NCBI GenBank assembly: GCA_947311125.1
Contig: CAMZKI010000118.1
Span: 1-7,396 of the forward strand
Direction: 5' to 3'
From: an uncultured Chlorobiota bacterium
Lineage (GTDB): Bacteria; Bacteroidota; Bacteroidia; Bacteroidales; JAADGE01
DNA length: 7,396 nt
This document shows positions 1-6,701 of this stretch, piece after piece. A program made the translations under genes and the position numbers. The notes under the pieces are model-generated. The model saw only the letters and a list, made by a program, of their open reading frames with translations. It ran no database searches and had not been told where the DNA came from. The stretch's first letter is position 1, and the number at the start of each line of letters is the position of its first letter.

Positions 1-1490
1 TTATCCTGAATGTATGCAGTAAACCTATTATTTTCAATTTCATTTTTTGCTTTTATATTTTCATTCATTACCAGATACTCATCGTCATAAGGCACAGAGT
101 AGCTTGCTGAATCCAGTAAATTCCATTCGTCAATTTCGTCATTTATAATATCATATTTATATATCAAACCCCAACTGAAATAGTGATTTTCTTTTTTGAA
201 ATATCCTGTGTGCGTAGCTTGCATTCCGCTTATTAACAGTTTGTTTCGTGCATGTTGCATATAGGCTCCGTTTCCTAAATTCAATATACTGTCTCCGGCG
301 TTTTCACTACCTATATCATTGTTCAATTGGTTTAAATCATAAAATCCTATTATGTCAAACTTCTCACTTTCATTTGCTGAATATCCTGAAAAGTTAAAAG
401 AATAATTCAAATTTTTGTCGGGATGAAAATTAAATGAAACAGCTGCAGTATTTGAATAAAAACGGTCAGTCTCCTGTCCTGTATAAAAAACACTCAGTGC
501 CAGAAGTTTTTCTATCGATCCGAAATTTGTAACACCGCTTCTTGGTATAAAATTAAACTTACTGTCCGAAATATTTGCTAAAAAACGAATGTCAAATTTT
601 GAATTGATGTTATAACTTACGTAAGTTTGAAAATCAATGAATTTAGGGTCGTAGTCGCCCAAAGTTTCAAGAGTGTTAAGCAAATATCTTGTGCTTTTAT
701 ATCTTACTCCCGAAAGGAAGCTGAGTTTTTTATTTTTACTTAGTCTTTGTAAAAAAACAGAACCTCCGAGCAAACTTGCAGATACTGAAAATTTATTTTC
801 AAGAGCATGCTTGTAAGAAATATCCAAAACCGAAGACATTTTTCCGCCGTATTTTGCCTCAAAACCTCCTGATGAAAATTTTGCTTCCGAAACCATTAAC
901 GGGTTTATAAAACTTAAACCTTCCTGTTGTCCTGCTCGTATAAGTTGAGGTCTGTATATCTCAATACCGTTAACATAAACAAGGTTTTCGTCAAAACTTC
1001 CGCCTCTTACCGAATATTTTGAACTTAACTCATTTCTTGAACCTGATACCCCTAGTTCTGTTTTTATCAAACTTTCTATCCCGCCTGAGATTGACGGTAA
1101 AACTTCTGAAATTTTGGCTTCTACATAAAGAATACCTGTTGCATTAACCTTATCTGCTTCTATAATCACATCTCCTATCTTATTTGCAGTGCCGAGAGTT
1201 ACATCTATATTAATCTTATTTCTTCCTTTAGGAATATTAATTTTAAACGGTTCATCATCTGAAAACTGAAAAAATAAAGAGATATAACTGTCGGGTAATT
1301 TTATTGAGTAATTTCCTGCAGAATCGGAAACAGACTTATATTTTAAATCTTTCGTGAAAATATTTACAAACGGCAATTTATTATTATATTCGTCTTTTAT
1401 TTTTCCGCTTATGCTTACGACTTGCGAAAAAATGACCGAGTTCAAAAAAAATAAAACAATAAATAATAATGATGCTTTTTTCTGAAACAT
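1..1490 (-). CDS. TonB-dependent outer-membrane receptor, N-terminal part (C-terminus beyond window edge)
   Basis: Reading the minus strand from the ATG at 1490-1488 gives 496 codons with no stop up to the left edge, so the gene is 3'-partial by truncation of the window, not broken. Residues 1-23 form a signal peptide (two lysines, a hydrophobic run, then FSQ), placing the protein in the outer membrane. Residues about 24-110 look like the carboxypeptidase-regulatory-like beta domain common in Bacteroidota receptors (GKIKDE, then SDSAGNYSIKLP). Residues about 118-225 are the plug: SVRGGSFDENLVYVNGIEIY, then GQQEGLSFINP and FSSGGFEAKYGGKMSSVLDI. The remainder alternates aromatic and polar residues as expected for barrel strands. 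Such receptors import a substrate across the outer membrane using TonB energy. The substrate cannot be told: no SusD-like partner is visible, although the gene's downstream side lies outside the window. It is divergent from the YjbQ gene. The family assignment is firm; the cargo is unknown. Confidence 0.93.
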   Translation of the reverse strand, partial: MFQKKASLLFIVLFFLNSVIFSQVVSISGKIKDEYNNKLPFVNIFTKDLKYKSVSDSAGNYSIKLPDSYISLFFQFSDDEPFKINIPKGRNKINIDVTLGTANKIGDVIIEADKVNATGILYVEAKISEVLPSISGGIESLIKTELGVSGSRNELSSKYSVRGGSFDENLVYVNGIEIYRPQLIRAGQQEGLSFINPLMVSEAKFSSGGFEAKYGGKMSSVLDISYKHALENKFSVSASLLGGSVFLQRLSKNKKLSFLSGVRYKSTRYLLNTLETLGDYDPKFIDFQTYVSYNINSKFDIRFLANISDSKFNFIPRSGVTNFGSIEKLLALSVFYTGQETDRFYSNTAAVSFNFHPDKNLNYSFNFSGYSANESEKFDIIGFYDLNQLNNDIGSENAGDSILNLGNGAYMQHARNKLLISGMQATHTGYFKKENHYFSWGLIYKYDIINDEIDEWNLLDSASYSVPYDDEYLVMNENIKAKNEIENNRFTAYIQD

Positions 1491-1502
1491 ACAATAAAAA
1501 AT

Positions 1503-1534
1503 TTTGTTGTTTTTAGTAAACTGTTTTAAATTTA
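1503..1534 (+). promoter_or_regulatory. candidate promoter for yjbQ
   Basis: TTTG at 1503-1506 followed, after a 20-base spacer, by TAAATTTA at 1527-1534 resembles the Bacteroidota -33/-7 pair, with one mismatch to TAnnTTTG (final A in place of G). The predicted start near 1540 lies about 30 bases before the yjbQ ATG. In such AT-rich DNA a near match can arise by chance, so this is tentative. Confidence 0.33.
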
Positions 1535-1542
1535 AAATATTG

Positions 1543-1550
1543 CAAAAGTA
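1543..1550 (-). promoter_or_regulatory. candidate -7 promoter element for the TonB-dependent receptor gene
   Basis: On the minus strand this octamer reads TACTTTTG, an exact match to the Bacteroidota -7 consensus TAnnTTTG, and it is followed by CA as often seen in this phylum. A start site near 1537 would give a leader of about 46 bases before the ATG at 1490. The nearest upstream TTG is at 1580-1578, inside the start of the divergent yjbQ gene, with a 27-base spacer that is longer than the usual 19-21, so the -33 half is weak. Confidence 0.5.
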
Positions 1551-1568
1551 AACCTAAATAAGAGAAAA

Positions 1569-1979
1569 ATGGTATTTCAAAAAGAAATTATTCTTCCGGC
1601 TTACAAAAGAGGTTTTCATCTGATAACTGATAAAATAGAGCAAGAACTAACAGGTATCAGTGAGAACGGCATTTTAAACGTTTTTATAAAGCATACTTCG
1701 GCAGGGCTAACAATTAATGAAAATGCGGATTATTCTGTTCGAGAAGATTTTGAAACAATTTTTAATAAACTTATTCCGGAAAATCAACCGTATTATACAC
1801 ATATTTTTGAAGGAAGCGATGATATGCCGGCACATTTAAAATCAAGTTTAACGGGAACATCTTTAAATATTCCCGTTACAAACGGAAGGCTGAATCTGGG
1901 GACTTGGCAGGGAGTTTATTTGTGTGAATTCAGAAATAACGGAGGGAAAAGAAAAATTGTATTGACACTATATTATTGA
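1569..1979 (+). CDS. yjbQ: YjbQ/UPF0047 family protein (secondary thiamine-phosphate-synthase type)
   Basis: The 136-residue product is full length for the YjbQ/UPF0047 family (about 130-140) and carries its signatures throughout: HTSAGLTINEN at 42-52 with Asp54, then H78 and EGSDDMPAHLKSSL at 81-94, then LGTWQGVYLCEF at 110-121 and a closing KIVLTL strand. It is a small cytosolic beta-barrel protein with no signal peptide. E. coli YjbQ was reported to replace thiamine-phosphate synthase weakly when overproduced, hence the usual name 'secondary thiamine-phosphate synthase enzyme'; the physiological role is unsettled. No other thiamine gene and no TPP riboswitch is seen nearby, so a thiamine role here rests on family membership only. 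The ATG at 1569 fits the family N-terminus and is preceded by A-rich sequence (AAGAGAAAA) rather than a Shine-Dalgarno motif. Confidence 0.95.
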   Translation: MVFQKEIILPAYKRGFHLITDKIEQELTGISENGILNVFIKHTSAGLTINENADYSVREDFETIFNKLIPENQPYYTHIFEGSDDMPAHLKSSLTGTSLNIPVTNGRLNLGTWQGVYLCEFRNNGGKRKIVLTLYY

Positions 1980-2012
1980 ATAAAATTATGCTTGCATAAT
2001 AATTTTATTTTT
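1979..2012 (+). terminator. possible AT-rich terminator hairpin after yjbQ, overlapping the next promoter
   Basis: Starting at the last base of the yjbQ stop codon, a left arm at 1979-1990 (AATAAAATTATG) can pair with 1995-2009 (CATAATaatTTTATT, three-base bulge) across a CTTG loop, and a run of five Ts follows at 2008-2012. The stem has only one or two G-C pairs, so it would be weak. Its loop and right arm overlap the -33 element and spacer of the promoter for the next gene. Confidence 0.35.
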
Positions 2013-2022
2013 CATAATTTTG
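1992..2022 (+). promoter_or_regulatory. candidate Bacteroidota promoter for the glycosyltransferase gene
   Basis: TTG at 1992-1994, a 20-base spacer, and TAATTTTG at 2015-2022 match the -33/-7 consensus TTG-N19-21-TAnnTTTG with an exact -7 box followed by CA. Transcription would begin near 2028, leaving a leader of roughly 12 bases before the ATG at 2040. This decides the start of the downstream gene: an in-frame TTG at 1992 would lie within the promoter itself and outside the transcript. It is the best promoter match in the window. Confidence 0.6.
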
Positions 2023-2039
2023 CAAAGCAAAAAAAACTG

Positions 2040-3293
2040 ATGAATTTAGATAAAATTATAGAAAGTTTTGAAAATAAATTAACATCCGAGAAGTTTGATT
2101 TAACTTTGGAATCTGACAGTAATAAGACAGAATATCTGTCAGGTTTACTGTATAAAAACGGAAAAGACAGTAATGAGTTAAGAAAATTAGAAAAAAAAAC
2201 ATCTAAAATTTTATCAAAATACAGTTTATTTACACATTTAGCCGTTAAAACAGCCCTTTCAAAAAAAATATTATCAGAAATAAGAAAAAACGTTCATATT
2301 ACTGTTGTATTTGCAGTTTATAAAGAACATAACAGAATTCTGACAAGAAAAGAGCATCCTAACGGAGAAAATTTTCTTATAAGAAAAATTAAACAAATCG
2401 AAGATTTAACAGGAGACTTCAAAAATATTACATGGGATATGCTTGTTGTTGATGACGGCTGCTCGGAAAACAGCGGTAAAATAGCCGAAGAGATACTAAA
2501 AAAAGAGTATTTCCGCAACAACGTTAAGGTATTATATCTGCAAGACGCTATAAATGAGAAATTAAAAGTTGCTGAAGGTTTAAAAACAACCGATGACAGC
2601 AGAAAAGGCGGTTCAATACTTTACGGAATGTGGTATGCTTCACAACAAAAAAGAAACGGAAACCACATAATTTGTTATACTGATGCGGATTTATCTACAC
2701 ATCTTGGACAATTGGGCTTACTTGCAGAACCGATAATAAAAGAAAATATGTATGCTGCAATAGGCTCCAGAAGAGAAGACAGGTCAGTAGTAATAAAGAA
2801 AGAAGCAAGGAATTCCCGCGGAAAGTTGTTCATTTATTTATGGAAACGAATGATTAAACGGCTTAATTATATCACCGATACACAGTGCGGATTTAAAGCA
2901 TTCAGAGCTGAAATTATTCCCGATTTAGTTTTTAACAATATCGAGAAAAAATTTGCATTTGATATTGAACTTTTAATAAAAGCAGATATACTTAAAAGAG
3001 AGTCAATTGCAAAAGTTCCCATAGCTTGGATTGACAGTGAAGCAGAGTCAACAACGACAGATTTGCAGCCTTACACGGATATGCTAAAATCAATAGCACA
3101 AATGTATTTTAAATATCTTCCGGCAAATGCCGTTTCTCACTCCTTTGCTTATTTTGTAAAATCATTAAACCAAGAAAAATGGGATATTCTTGTAAGTAAA
3201 GTTCCGGAAGGAATTCTTATTAAGTCTGCTATACACTATGATATGTATGACGAAATAAAAGTTTCTACATTTGAGAAAATACTGGAAAAATAA
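2040..3293 (+). CDS. soluble GT2-like glycosyltransferase (dolichyl-phosphate-glucosyltransferase-like core), substrate unknown
   Basis: With the ATG at 2040 the product is 417 residues. Residues 1-85 are a charged, mostly helical extension with no recognised domain. A GT-A core follows: TVVFAVYKE at 88-96, VVDDG at 136-140, the metal-binding TDADLS at 214-219, GSRRE at 242-246, DTQCGFKAF at 280-288 and FDIELL at 307-312. The TDADLS and QCGFKAF blocks resemble Alg5/DPM1-type family 2 enzymes, which transfer sugars from nucleotide donors, but there is no membrane helix and the stretch between the first two motifs is long (about 41 residues). The catalytic core looks intact, so activity is likely; donor and acceptor are not predictable. 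An in-frame TTG at 1992 would add 16 residues but coincides with the -33 element, so I reject it. The stop lies 37 bases before the acyl-CoA dehydrogenase gene, suggesting co-transcription. Confidence 0.85.
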   Translation: MNLDKIIESFENKLTSEKFDLTLESDSNKTEYLSGLLYKNGKDSNELRKLEKKTSKILSKYSLFTHLAVKTALSKKILSEIRKNVHITVVFAVYKEHNRILTRKEHPNGENFLIRKIKQIEDLTGDFKNITWDMLVVDDGCSENSGKIAEEILKKEYFRNNVKVLYLQDAINEKLKVAEGLKTTDDSRKGGSILYGMWYASQQKRNGNHIICYTDADLSTHLGQLGLLAEPIIKENMYAAIGSRREDRSVVIKKEARNSRGKLFIYLWKRMIKRLNYITDTQCGFKAFRAEIIPDLVFNNIEKKFAFDIELLIKADILKRESIAKVPIAWIDSEAESTTTDLQPYTDMLKSIAQMYFKYLPANAVSHSFAYFVKSLNQEKWDILVSKVPEGILIKSAIHYDMYDEIKVSTFEKILEK

Positions 3294-3330
3294 TAATTCA
3301 CATAATATATAACAAAAAACAGACATAACT

Positions 3331-4473
3331 ATGGTAGATTTTTCATTAACAAAAGAACAACAGGCAATAGTTGAAAAATACAGAGATTTTGCTGAAACGG
3401 TAATAAAACCGGTAAGAGAAAAATACGATTTGTCGGGAGAATTTCCTTGGGAGGTTGTTAAAAAAGCTTATGATGCCGGACTGATGAACTCACAAATTCC
3501 GAAAAAATACGGAGGTGAAGGACTTAATATTTTTGATGCTCAATTGGGTTCTGAAGAACTCGGGGCTGTTTGTGCCGGTATAGGTATCAGTATTGATGCA
3601 AATATGCTTGCTCTTACTCCTTGGCTTATTGCCGCTACCGACGAACAACTTAAAAAATTTATGGGTATAGTTACGGAAGAGAAAGCTGCTGTTGCATATT
3701 GCCTTACCGAACCTAATGCAGGCTCTGACGTTGCGGGAATTAAGACAACTGCAATTTTGAAAGGAGACAAATATATTGTAAACGGACATAAGCGTTTTAT
3801 TACCAACGGTGAAGTGTCAAAATTTTTAACCGTATTTGCACAAGCTGACCCCGAAAGAGGAGCCAGAAGTTTGTCCTGCTTTATTGTTCCTACGGATGCT
3901 CCCGGAGTCGAAATGGTGTCAAGATTAGATAAAATGGGGCAAAGAGGTTCTGTTCAAAGTGAAATAAAATTTCATGACGTAGAAATTCCAAAAGGAAATA
4001 TACTGGGAAGAGAAGGCGAAGGCTTTTTGATAGGAATGAAAACTTTTGACAGAACAAGAACCGGAGTTGCTGCACTAAGTGTCGGTATTGCGAGAGCAGC
4101 ATATGAAATATCCAAAGAATGGGCAAAAAACAGAATACAGTTCGGTAAGCCTGTAACTGCAAATCAAGGAGTTTCGTTTATGTTAGCAGAAATGGCAACA
4201 AAAGTTGAACTTGCACGGCTTATGACCTGGAAAGCAGCATGGTATTACGAACAAGGCTTAAAAACTCCGGGAACATATTCGGCAATGGCAAAATATTTTG
4301 CGTCAGATGTGGCTATGGAGGTTACTACCGATGCCGTTCAGGTAATGGGCGGAGACGGATATACCCGTAGTTTCGGTGTTGAAAAAATGATGCGTGATGC
4401 TAAATTATGCCAAATTTATGAAGGTACAAACCAAGTTCAGCGTCTGGTTATTTCTAAAGGTATTTTAAGGTAA
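3331..4473 (+). CDS. acyl-CoA dehydrogenase, short/medium-chain type
   Basis: The 380-residue product is full length for the FAD-dependent acyl-CoA dehydrogenase family, which oxidises acyl-CoA to trans-2-enoyl-CoA in beta-oxidation and passes electrons to electron-transferring flavoprotein. Visible in order: helical N-terminal domain (1-118), the flavin-side signature YCLTEPNAGSD at 123-133, the middle beta domain with MGQRGS at 202-207, FDRTR at 239-243, NRIQFGKPV at 267-275, SFMLAEMATKVELAR at 282-296, then QVMGGDGYTRSFGVEKMMRD at 337-356. Glu364 in IYEGTNQVQR is the expected catalytic base, placed as in mammalian medium-chain dehydrogenase, which the C-terminal half resembles closely from memory. 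Chain length cannot be fixed by eye. No ETF or other beta-oxidation gene lies in the window. There is no TAnnTTTG box in the 37-base gap upstream, so it is probably transcribed with the glycosyltransferase gene and ended by the hairpin at 4592-4635. Confidence 0.96.
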   Translation: MVDFSLTKEQQAIVEKYRDFAETVIKPVREKYDLSGEFPWEVVKKAYDAGLMNSQIPKKYGGEGLNIFDAQLGSEELGAVCAGIGISIDANMLALTPWLIAATDEQLKKFMGIVTEEKAAVAYCLTEPNAGSDVAGIKTTAILKGDKYIVNGHKRFITNGEVSKFLTVFAQADPERGARSLSCFIVPTDAPGVEMVSRLDKMGQRGSVQSEIKFHDVEIPKGNILGREGEGFLIGMKTFDRTRTGVAALSVGIARAAYEISKEWAKNRIQFGKPVTANQGVSFMLAEMATKVELARLMTWKAAWYYEQGLKTPGTYSAMAKYFASDVAMEVTTDAVQVMGGDGYTRSFGVEKMMRDAKLCQIYEGTNQVQRLVISKGILR

Positions 4474-4547
4474 ATTGTTAAACAGGCAATATATTTATTA
4501 AAAACTGACTGCTTATTTTTTGTTTTAATGCATTCTATTTTGTTAAG

Positions 4548-4563
4548 ATACAAACTTTTGTAT
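4548..4563. repeat. perfect inverted repeat, 7-base arms with 2-base centre
   Basis: ATACAAA-CT-TTTGTAT in the gap between the acyl-CoA dehydrogenase and HHE genes. It lies 75 bases past the dehydrogenase stop and 44 bases before the terminator stem. The loop is too short for a stable RNA hairpin, so if meaningful it would more likely be a protein-binding site. Each strand also carries a one-mismatch -7-like box (AACTTTTG and AAAGTTTG), without a properly spaced -33 partner. It is seen once only and may be chance in AT-rich DNA. Confidence 0.3.
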
Positions 4564-4591
4564 TTCAGAATAAGCTGATAATAAAGAGTAT

Positions 4592-4635
4592 AGCCGAAAA
4601 GAAGATAATTAAATGTTTTTTCTTTTCGGTTTTTT
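4592..4635 (+). terminator. rho-independent terminator downstream of the acyl-CoA dehydrogenase gene
   Basis: Arms CCGAAAAGAA (4594-4603) and TTCTTTTCGG (4620-4629) pair perfectly over 10 bases around a 16-base loop, followed at once by six Ts (4630-4635). It lies about 120 bases after the dehydrogenase stop and 38 before the HHE gene, so it separates the glycosyltransferase-dehydrogenase unit from the HHE gene. The stretch 4474-4591 before it holds no supportable gene. Confidence 0.82.
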
Positions 4636-4673
4636 GTATTATTATTGTATTTGAAAAAAAACGAACAAAATAA

Positions 4674-5075
4674 ATGGAAAATCTTATAGATGATTTAGTT
4701 ACCGACCATAATGCACTAAGAAAACTGTCTGACAGTGTTTTTGATTATATTGTCAGCTTAGAAAATAGGTTGGAATTTGTTAATAAATTAAAAGACTTGA
4801 TTTTGGCTCATATCGAAAAAGAGGATAAATATTTGTATCCTTTTTTGGAAAAAGAAGCGGAAAATAACAGTTCTTTACGCTCAAAATTAGATTTTTTTGC
4901 CAAAGATTGGGCAGAAACTTCAAAATTTGCCCTATACTATATTGAAAAATATTCTGCCGGAAAATTTGATGATGACTTTGCCAAAGATACGGCAAAATTA
5001 ATTTCAACTTTAAGGCAACGCATGATGAAAGAAGAAATAAGCCTTTATTCGGAATACGAAAGAAGAAAAAAATAA
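4674..5075 (+). CDS. hemerythrin-like HHE domain protein with incomplete metal ligands
   Basis: The 133-residue protein has the four-helix pattern and the first-half motifs of the hemerythrin/HHE family: DHNALRKL at 11-18 (His12) and HIEKEDKYLYPFL at 46-58, containing the HxxxE metal-ligand pair His46/Glu50. In the second half the expected histidines are absent. Helix C (about 71-92) has none, and helix D reads RQRMMKEEISLYSEYE at 114-129, with Arg or Met where a ligand His would be expected. His12 and His46 are the only histidines in the protein. Classical hemerythrins bind a di-iron centre and O2; this one may bind metal differently, use Glu120/Glu121, or have lost the site. I recall related bacterial HHE proteins ending in an R-I-x-x-E-E-x-x-L-Y pattern, so this may be a subfamily trait rather than decay. 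It is cytosolic, with no signal peptide. The ATG at 4674 follows A-rich sequence, and no convincing promoter was found between the terminator and the start. Confidence 0.8.
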   Translation: MENLIDDLVTDHNALRKLSDSVFDYIVSLENRLEFVNKLKDLILAHIEKEDKYLYPFLEKEAENNSSLRSKLDFFAKDWAETSKFALYYIEKYSAGKFDDDFAKDTAKLISTLRQRMMKEEISLYSEYERRKK

Positions 5076-5138
5076 CCTTCAAATAAATCTCTGTAAACAT
5101 TGCTTTGACAATTTTCTCCCAATATTGATTAGTTCCTG

Positions 5139-6686
5139 CTATTTTGATATTTTTTTAAACTCCAATTCCGTAAAGTCAAAATCCGGGTTTGGAATATTTA
5201 CTTTAAGTTCTTCAACTTTACCGTCTGTTCCTATAATAAAATTAACGGTTCCTTCCGGTAATGTCGGTGAATTTCGCAATTTAATTTTAAAAGTTTCGTA
5301 TTGCCAATGAGATAAATCTCCTATCAAGATATCGGAAGGTAAAAAGTCTAAAACTAAATGACCGTTTTCAAGTCTCACTTCGGATTCTCCGTATAAATCT
5401 CCTCCGTATGTTCCGCAATAATCTTTTAATTCAAGAGCCGGTTTTGTACTTCTGTTTCGTTCCTTTTCTGCTTTTTCTGCATCTTGTTTGTCTAAATTGT
5501 CAACATACTTCTTTACTTTCAGAAAAAATGCACTCCAGTCATTATCTGTTTCACCGAGATAATCATCTAAAATATAATACATTAAAGCTGTAGGCAGGTA
5601 ATTTATGCTGTTTGTAAGAATCACAATTCCGAACTTTTTTTCCGGAACGAACATAGTTTGAGATATCATACCGTCAGCACCGCCGCCGTGGCTAACAACT
5701 TTTAGTCCTTTATATTCAAAAAGTGCCCAGCCCAAGCCATAGCTGTTGAAATGTTTTCCGGGAAAATATTTTGCCCAGCCCGGATTCATATTGTCCGGGG
5801 TTTGTGCAGAATGCATTTCGTATATTTGTTTTTTACTTAAAATGGTATCGCCTTTGTAAATTCCGTCGTTCATTTGCAAAATCAACCACTTACTCATATC
5901 TTCAACATTAGAAATTATTGCTGCCGCCGGAGCAACATTATCCCATTGCATATATTTTAAAGGTAACGGGTCTTTACCTTCGGTAATGTGATGCGGAATT
6001 GCTACATTCTTTTTATCTTTAATGTCTTTTACGGTCAGTAATGAGTTTTCCATTCCTAAAGGAGTAAAAAAATGTGTCTTGATATATTGTTGCCAAGTTT
6101 CATTTGTAACTTCGGGAATGATTCTTCCGGCAGCGGAAAACATAATATTTGAATAACCGAAATGTGAGCGAAAACCGTATTCCGGTTTTAGAAATCTTGC
6201 TCGTTTTATTACTTCGTCTTGAGAATAATTTGTTTCATACCAAAGCAAATCCCCGCTGAATGTTTTTAATCCGCTCCTGTGGCAAAGTAAGTCTCTTATT
6301 GTCATTTCGCCCGTTACGTAATTATTGTACATCCTGAACCAAGGCAGGTAGTCAATTACTTTATCATCCCAATCTATTTTACCTTCATCAACCAGTTGCG
6401 ATAAGGCAGCTGCCGTAAATGATTTTGTGTTAGAAGCAACAGAAAATAAAGTTTTAGTATTAACCTTTCCGGATTTGCCGAATTCTCTTATGCCGTATCC
6501 TTTTGCAAAAACTATGCTGTCTCCCTGAACTACGGCAACAGCCATTCCGGGTATGTTCCATTCTTTCATGGATTTTGCAGAATACTCATCAAATTTTTCA
6601 AAATCAATACCTTCTTTCTGGGCAAAAGTCTCGGTTGAAAAATAAAAAATAATGAGTAATACTGCTAAAAATCGTGTTATTTTCAT
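5139..6686 (-). CDS. exported serine hydrolase, beta-lactamase (class C/PBP) fold with C-terminal DUF3471-like domain
   Basis: The 515-residue product begins with a signal peptide ending FAQ (1-23), so it acts outside the cytoplasm, probably in the periplasm. The transpeptidase-like domain (about 28-385) has all three motifs: Ser85-Asn-Thr-Lys88 (SxxK nucleophile), Tyr178-Ser-Asn180 (YxN), and His333-Gly-Gly-Gly (HxG in place of KTG), plus LLCHRSGL at 133-140. A charged, helix-prone linker (about 387-413) leads to a C-terminal beta-rich domain (about 415-515: LELKDYCGTYGG onward) of the DUF3471 type often fused to these hydrolases. The family includes D-aminopeptidases, esterases and penicillin-binding-like enzymes; the substrate is not predictable, and calling it an antibiotic-resistance beta-lactamase is not justified. 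Its start lies 15 bases after the carbonic anhydrase stop, so the two are probably co-transcribed. No clear terminator follows. Confidence 0.92.
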   Translation of the reverse strand: MKITRFLAVLLIIFYFSTETFAQKEGIDFEKFDEYSAKSMKEWNIPGMAVAVVQGDSIVFAKGYGIREFGKSGKVNTKTLFSVASNTKSFTAAALSQLVDEGKIDWDDKVIDYLPWFRMYNNYVTGEMTIRDLLCHRSGLKTFSGDLLWYETNYSQDEVIKRARFLKPEYGFRSHFGYSNIMFSAAGRIIPEVTNETWQQYIKTHFFTPLGMENSLLTVKDIKDKKNVAIPHHITEGKDPLPLKYMQWDNVAPAAAIISNVEDMSKWLILQMNDGIYKGDTILSKKQIYEMHSAQTPDNMNPGWAKYFPGKHFNSYGLGWALFEYKGLKVVSHGGGADGMISQTMFVPEKKFGIVILTNSINYLPTALMYYILDDYLGETDNDWSAFFLKVKKYVDNLDKQDAEKAEKERNRSTKPALELKDYCGTYGGDLYGESEVRLENGHLVLDFLPSDILIGDLSHWQYETFKIKLRNSPTLPEGTVNFIIGTDGKVEELKVNIPNPDFDFTELEFKKISK

Positions 6687-6701
6687 TTGTTTTAGGTTTT
6701 A

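Noticed and set aside
1491..1568. TPP riboswitch controlling the TonB receptor or yjbQ, which would suggest thiamine uptake
   Set aside because: The gap is only 78 bases, nearly all A/T, and shows none of the conserved CUGAGA-like core of a TPP riboswitch.
1992..2039. TTG-initiated 16-residue extension of the glycosyltransferase
   Set aside because: It overlaps the -33 and -7 elements of the gene's likely promoter, encodes an Asn/Phe-rich peptide unlike a structured N-terminus, and an ATG follows in frame at 2040.
3490..4162. Several minus-strand open frames of 88-99 codons lying inside the acyl-CoA dehydrogenase gene
   Set aside because: They are opposite-strand shadows of a clearly real gene; their translations show no domain or composition typical of a protein-coding gene.
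4528..4578. A 16-codon open frame starting with ATG in the gap after the dehydrogenase gene
   Set aside because: It is very short, has no supporting promoter or ribosome-binding context, and overlaps the palindrome; chance is sufficient.
5109..5127. Imperfect inverted repeat CAATTTT-CTCCC-AATATTG in the convergent gap, considered as a shared terminator
   Set aside because: One mismatch in a short AT-rich stem and no T-run on either strand after it.
5139..6686. Antibiotic-resistance class C beta-lactamase
   Set aside because: The third motif is HGGG rather than KTG, and a DUF3471-like domain is fused at the C-terminus; this fits the broad serine hydrolase group, not AmpC enzymes.
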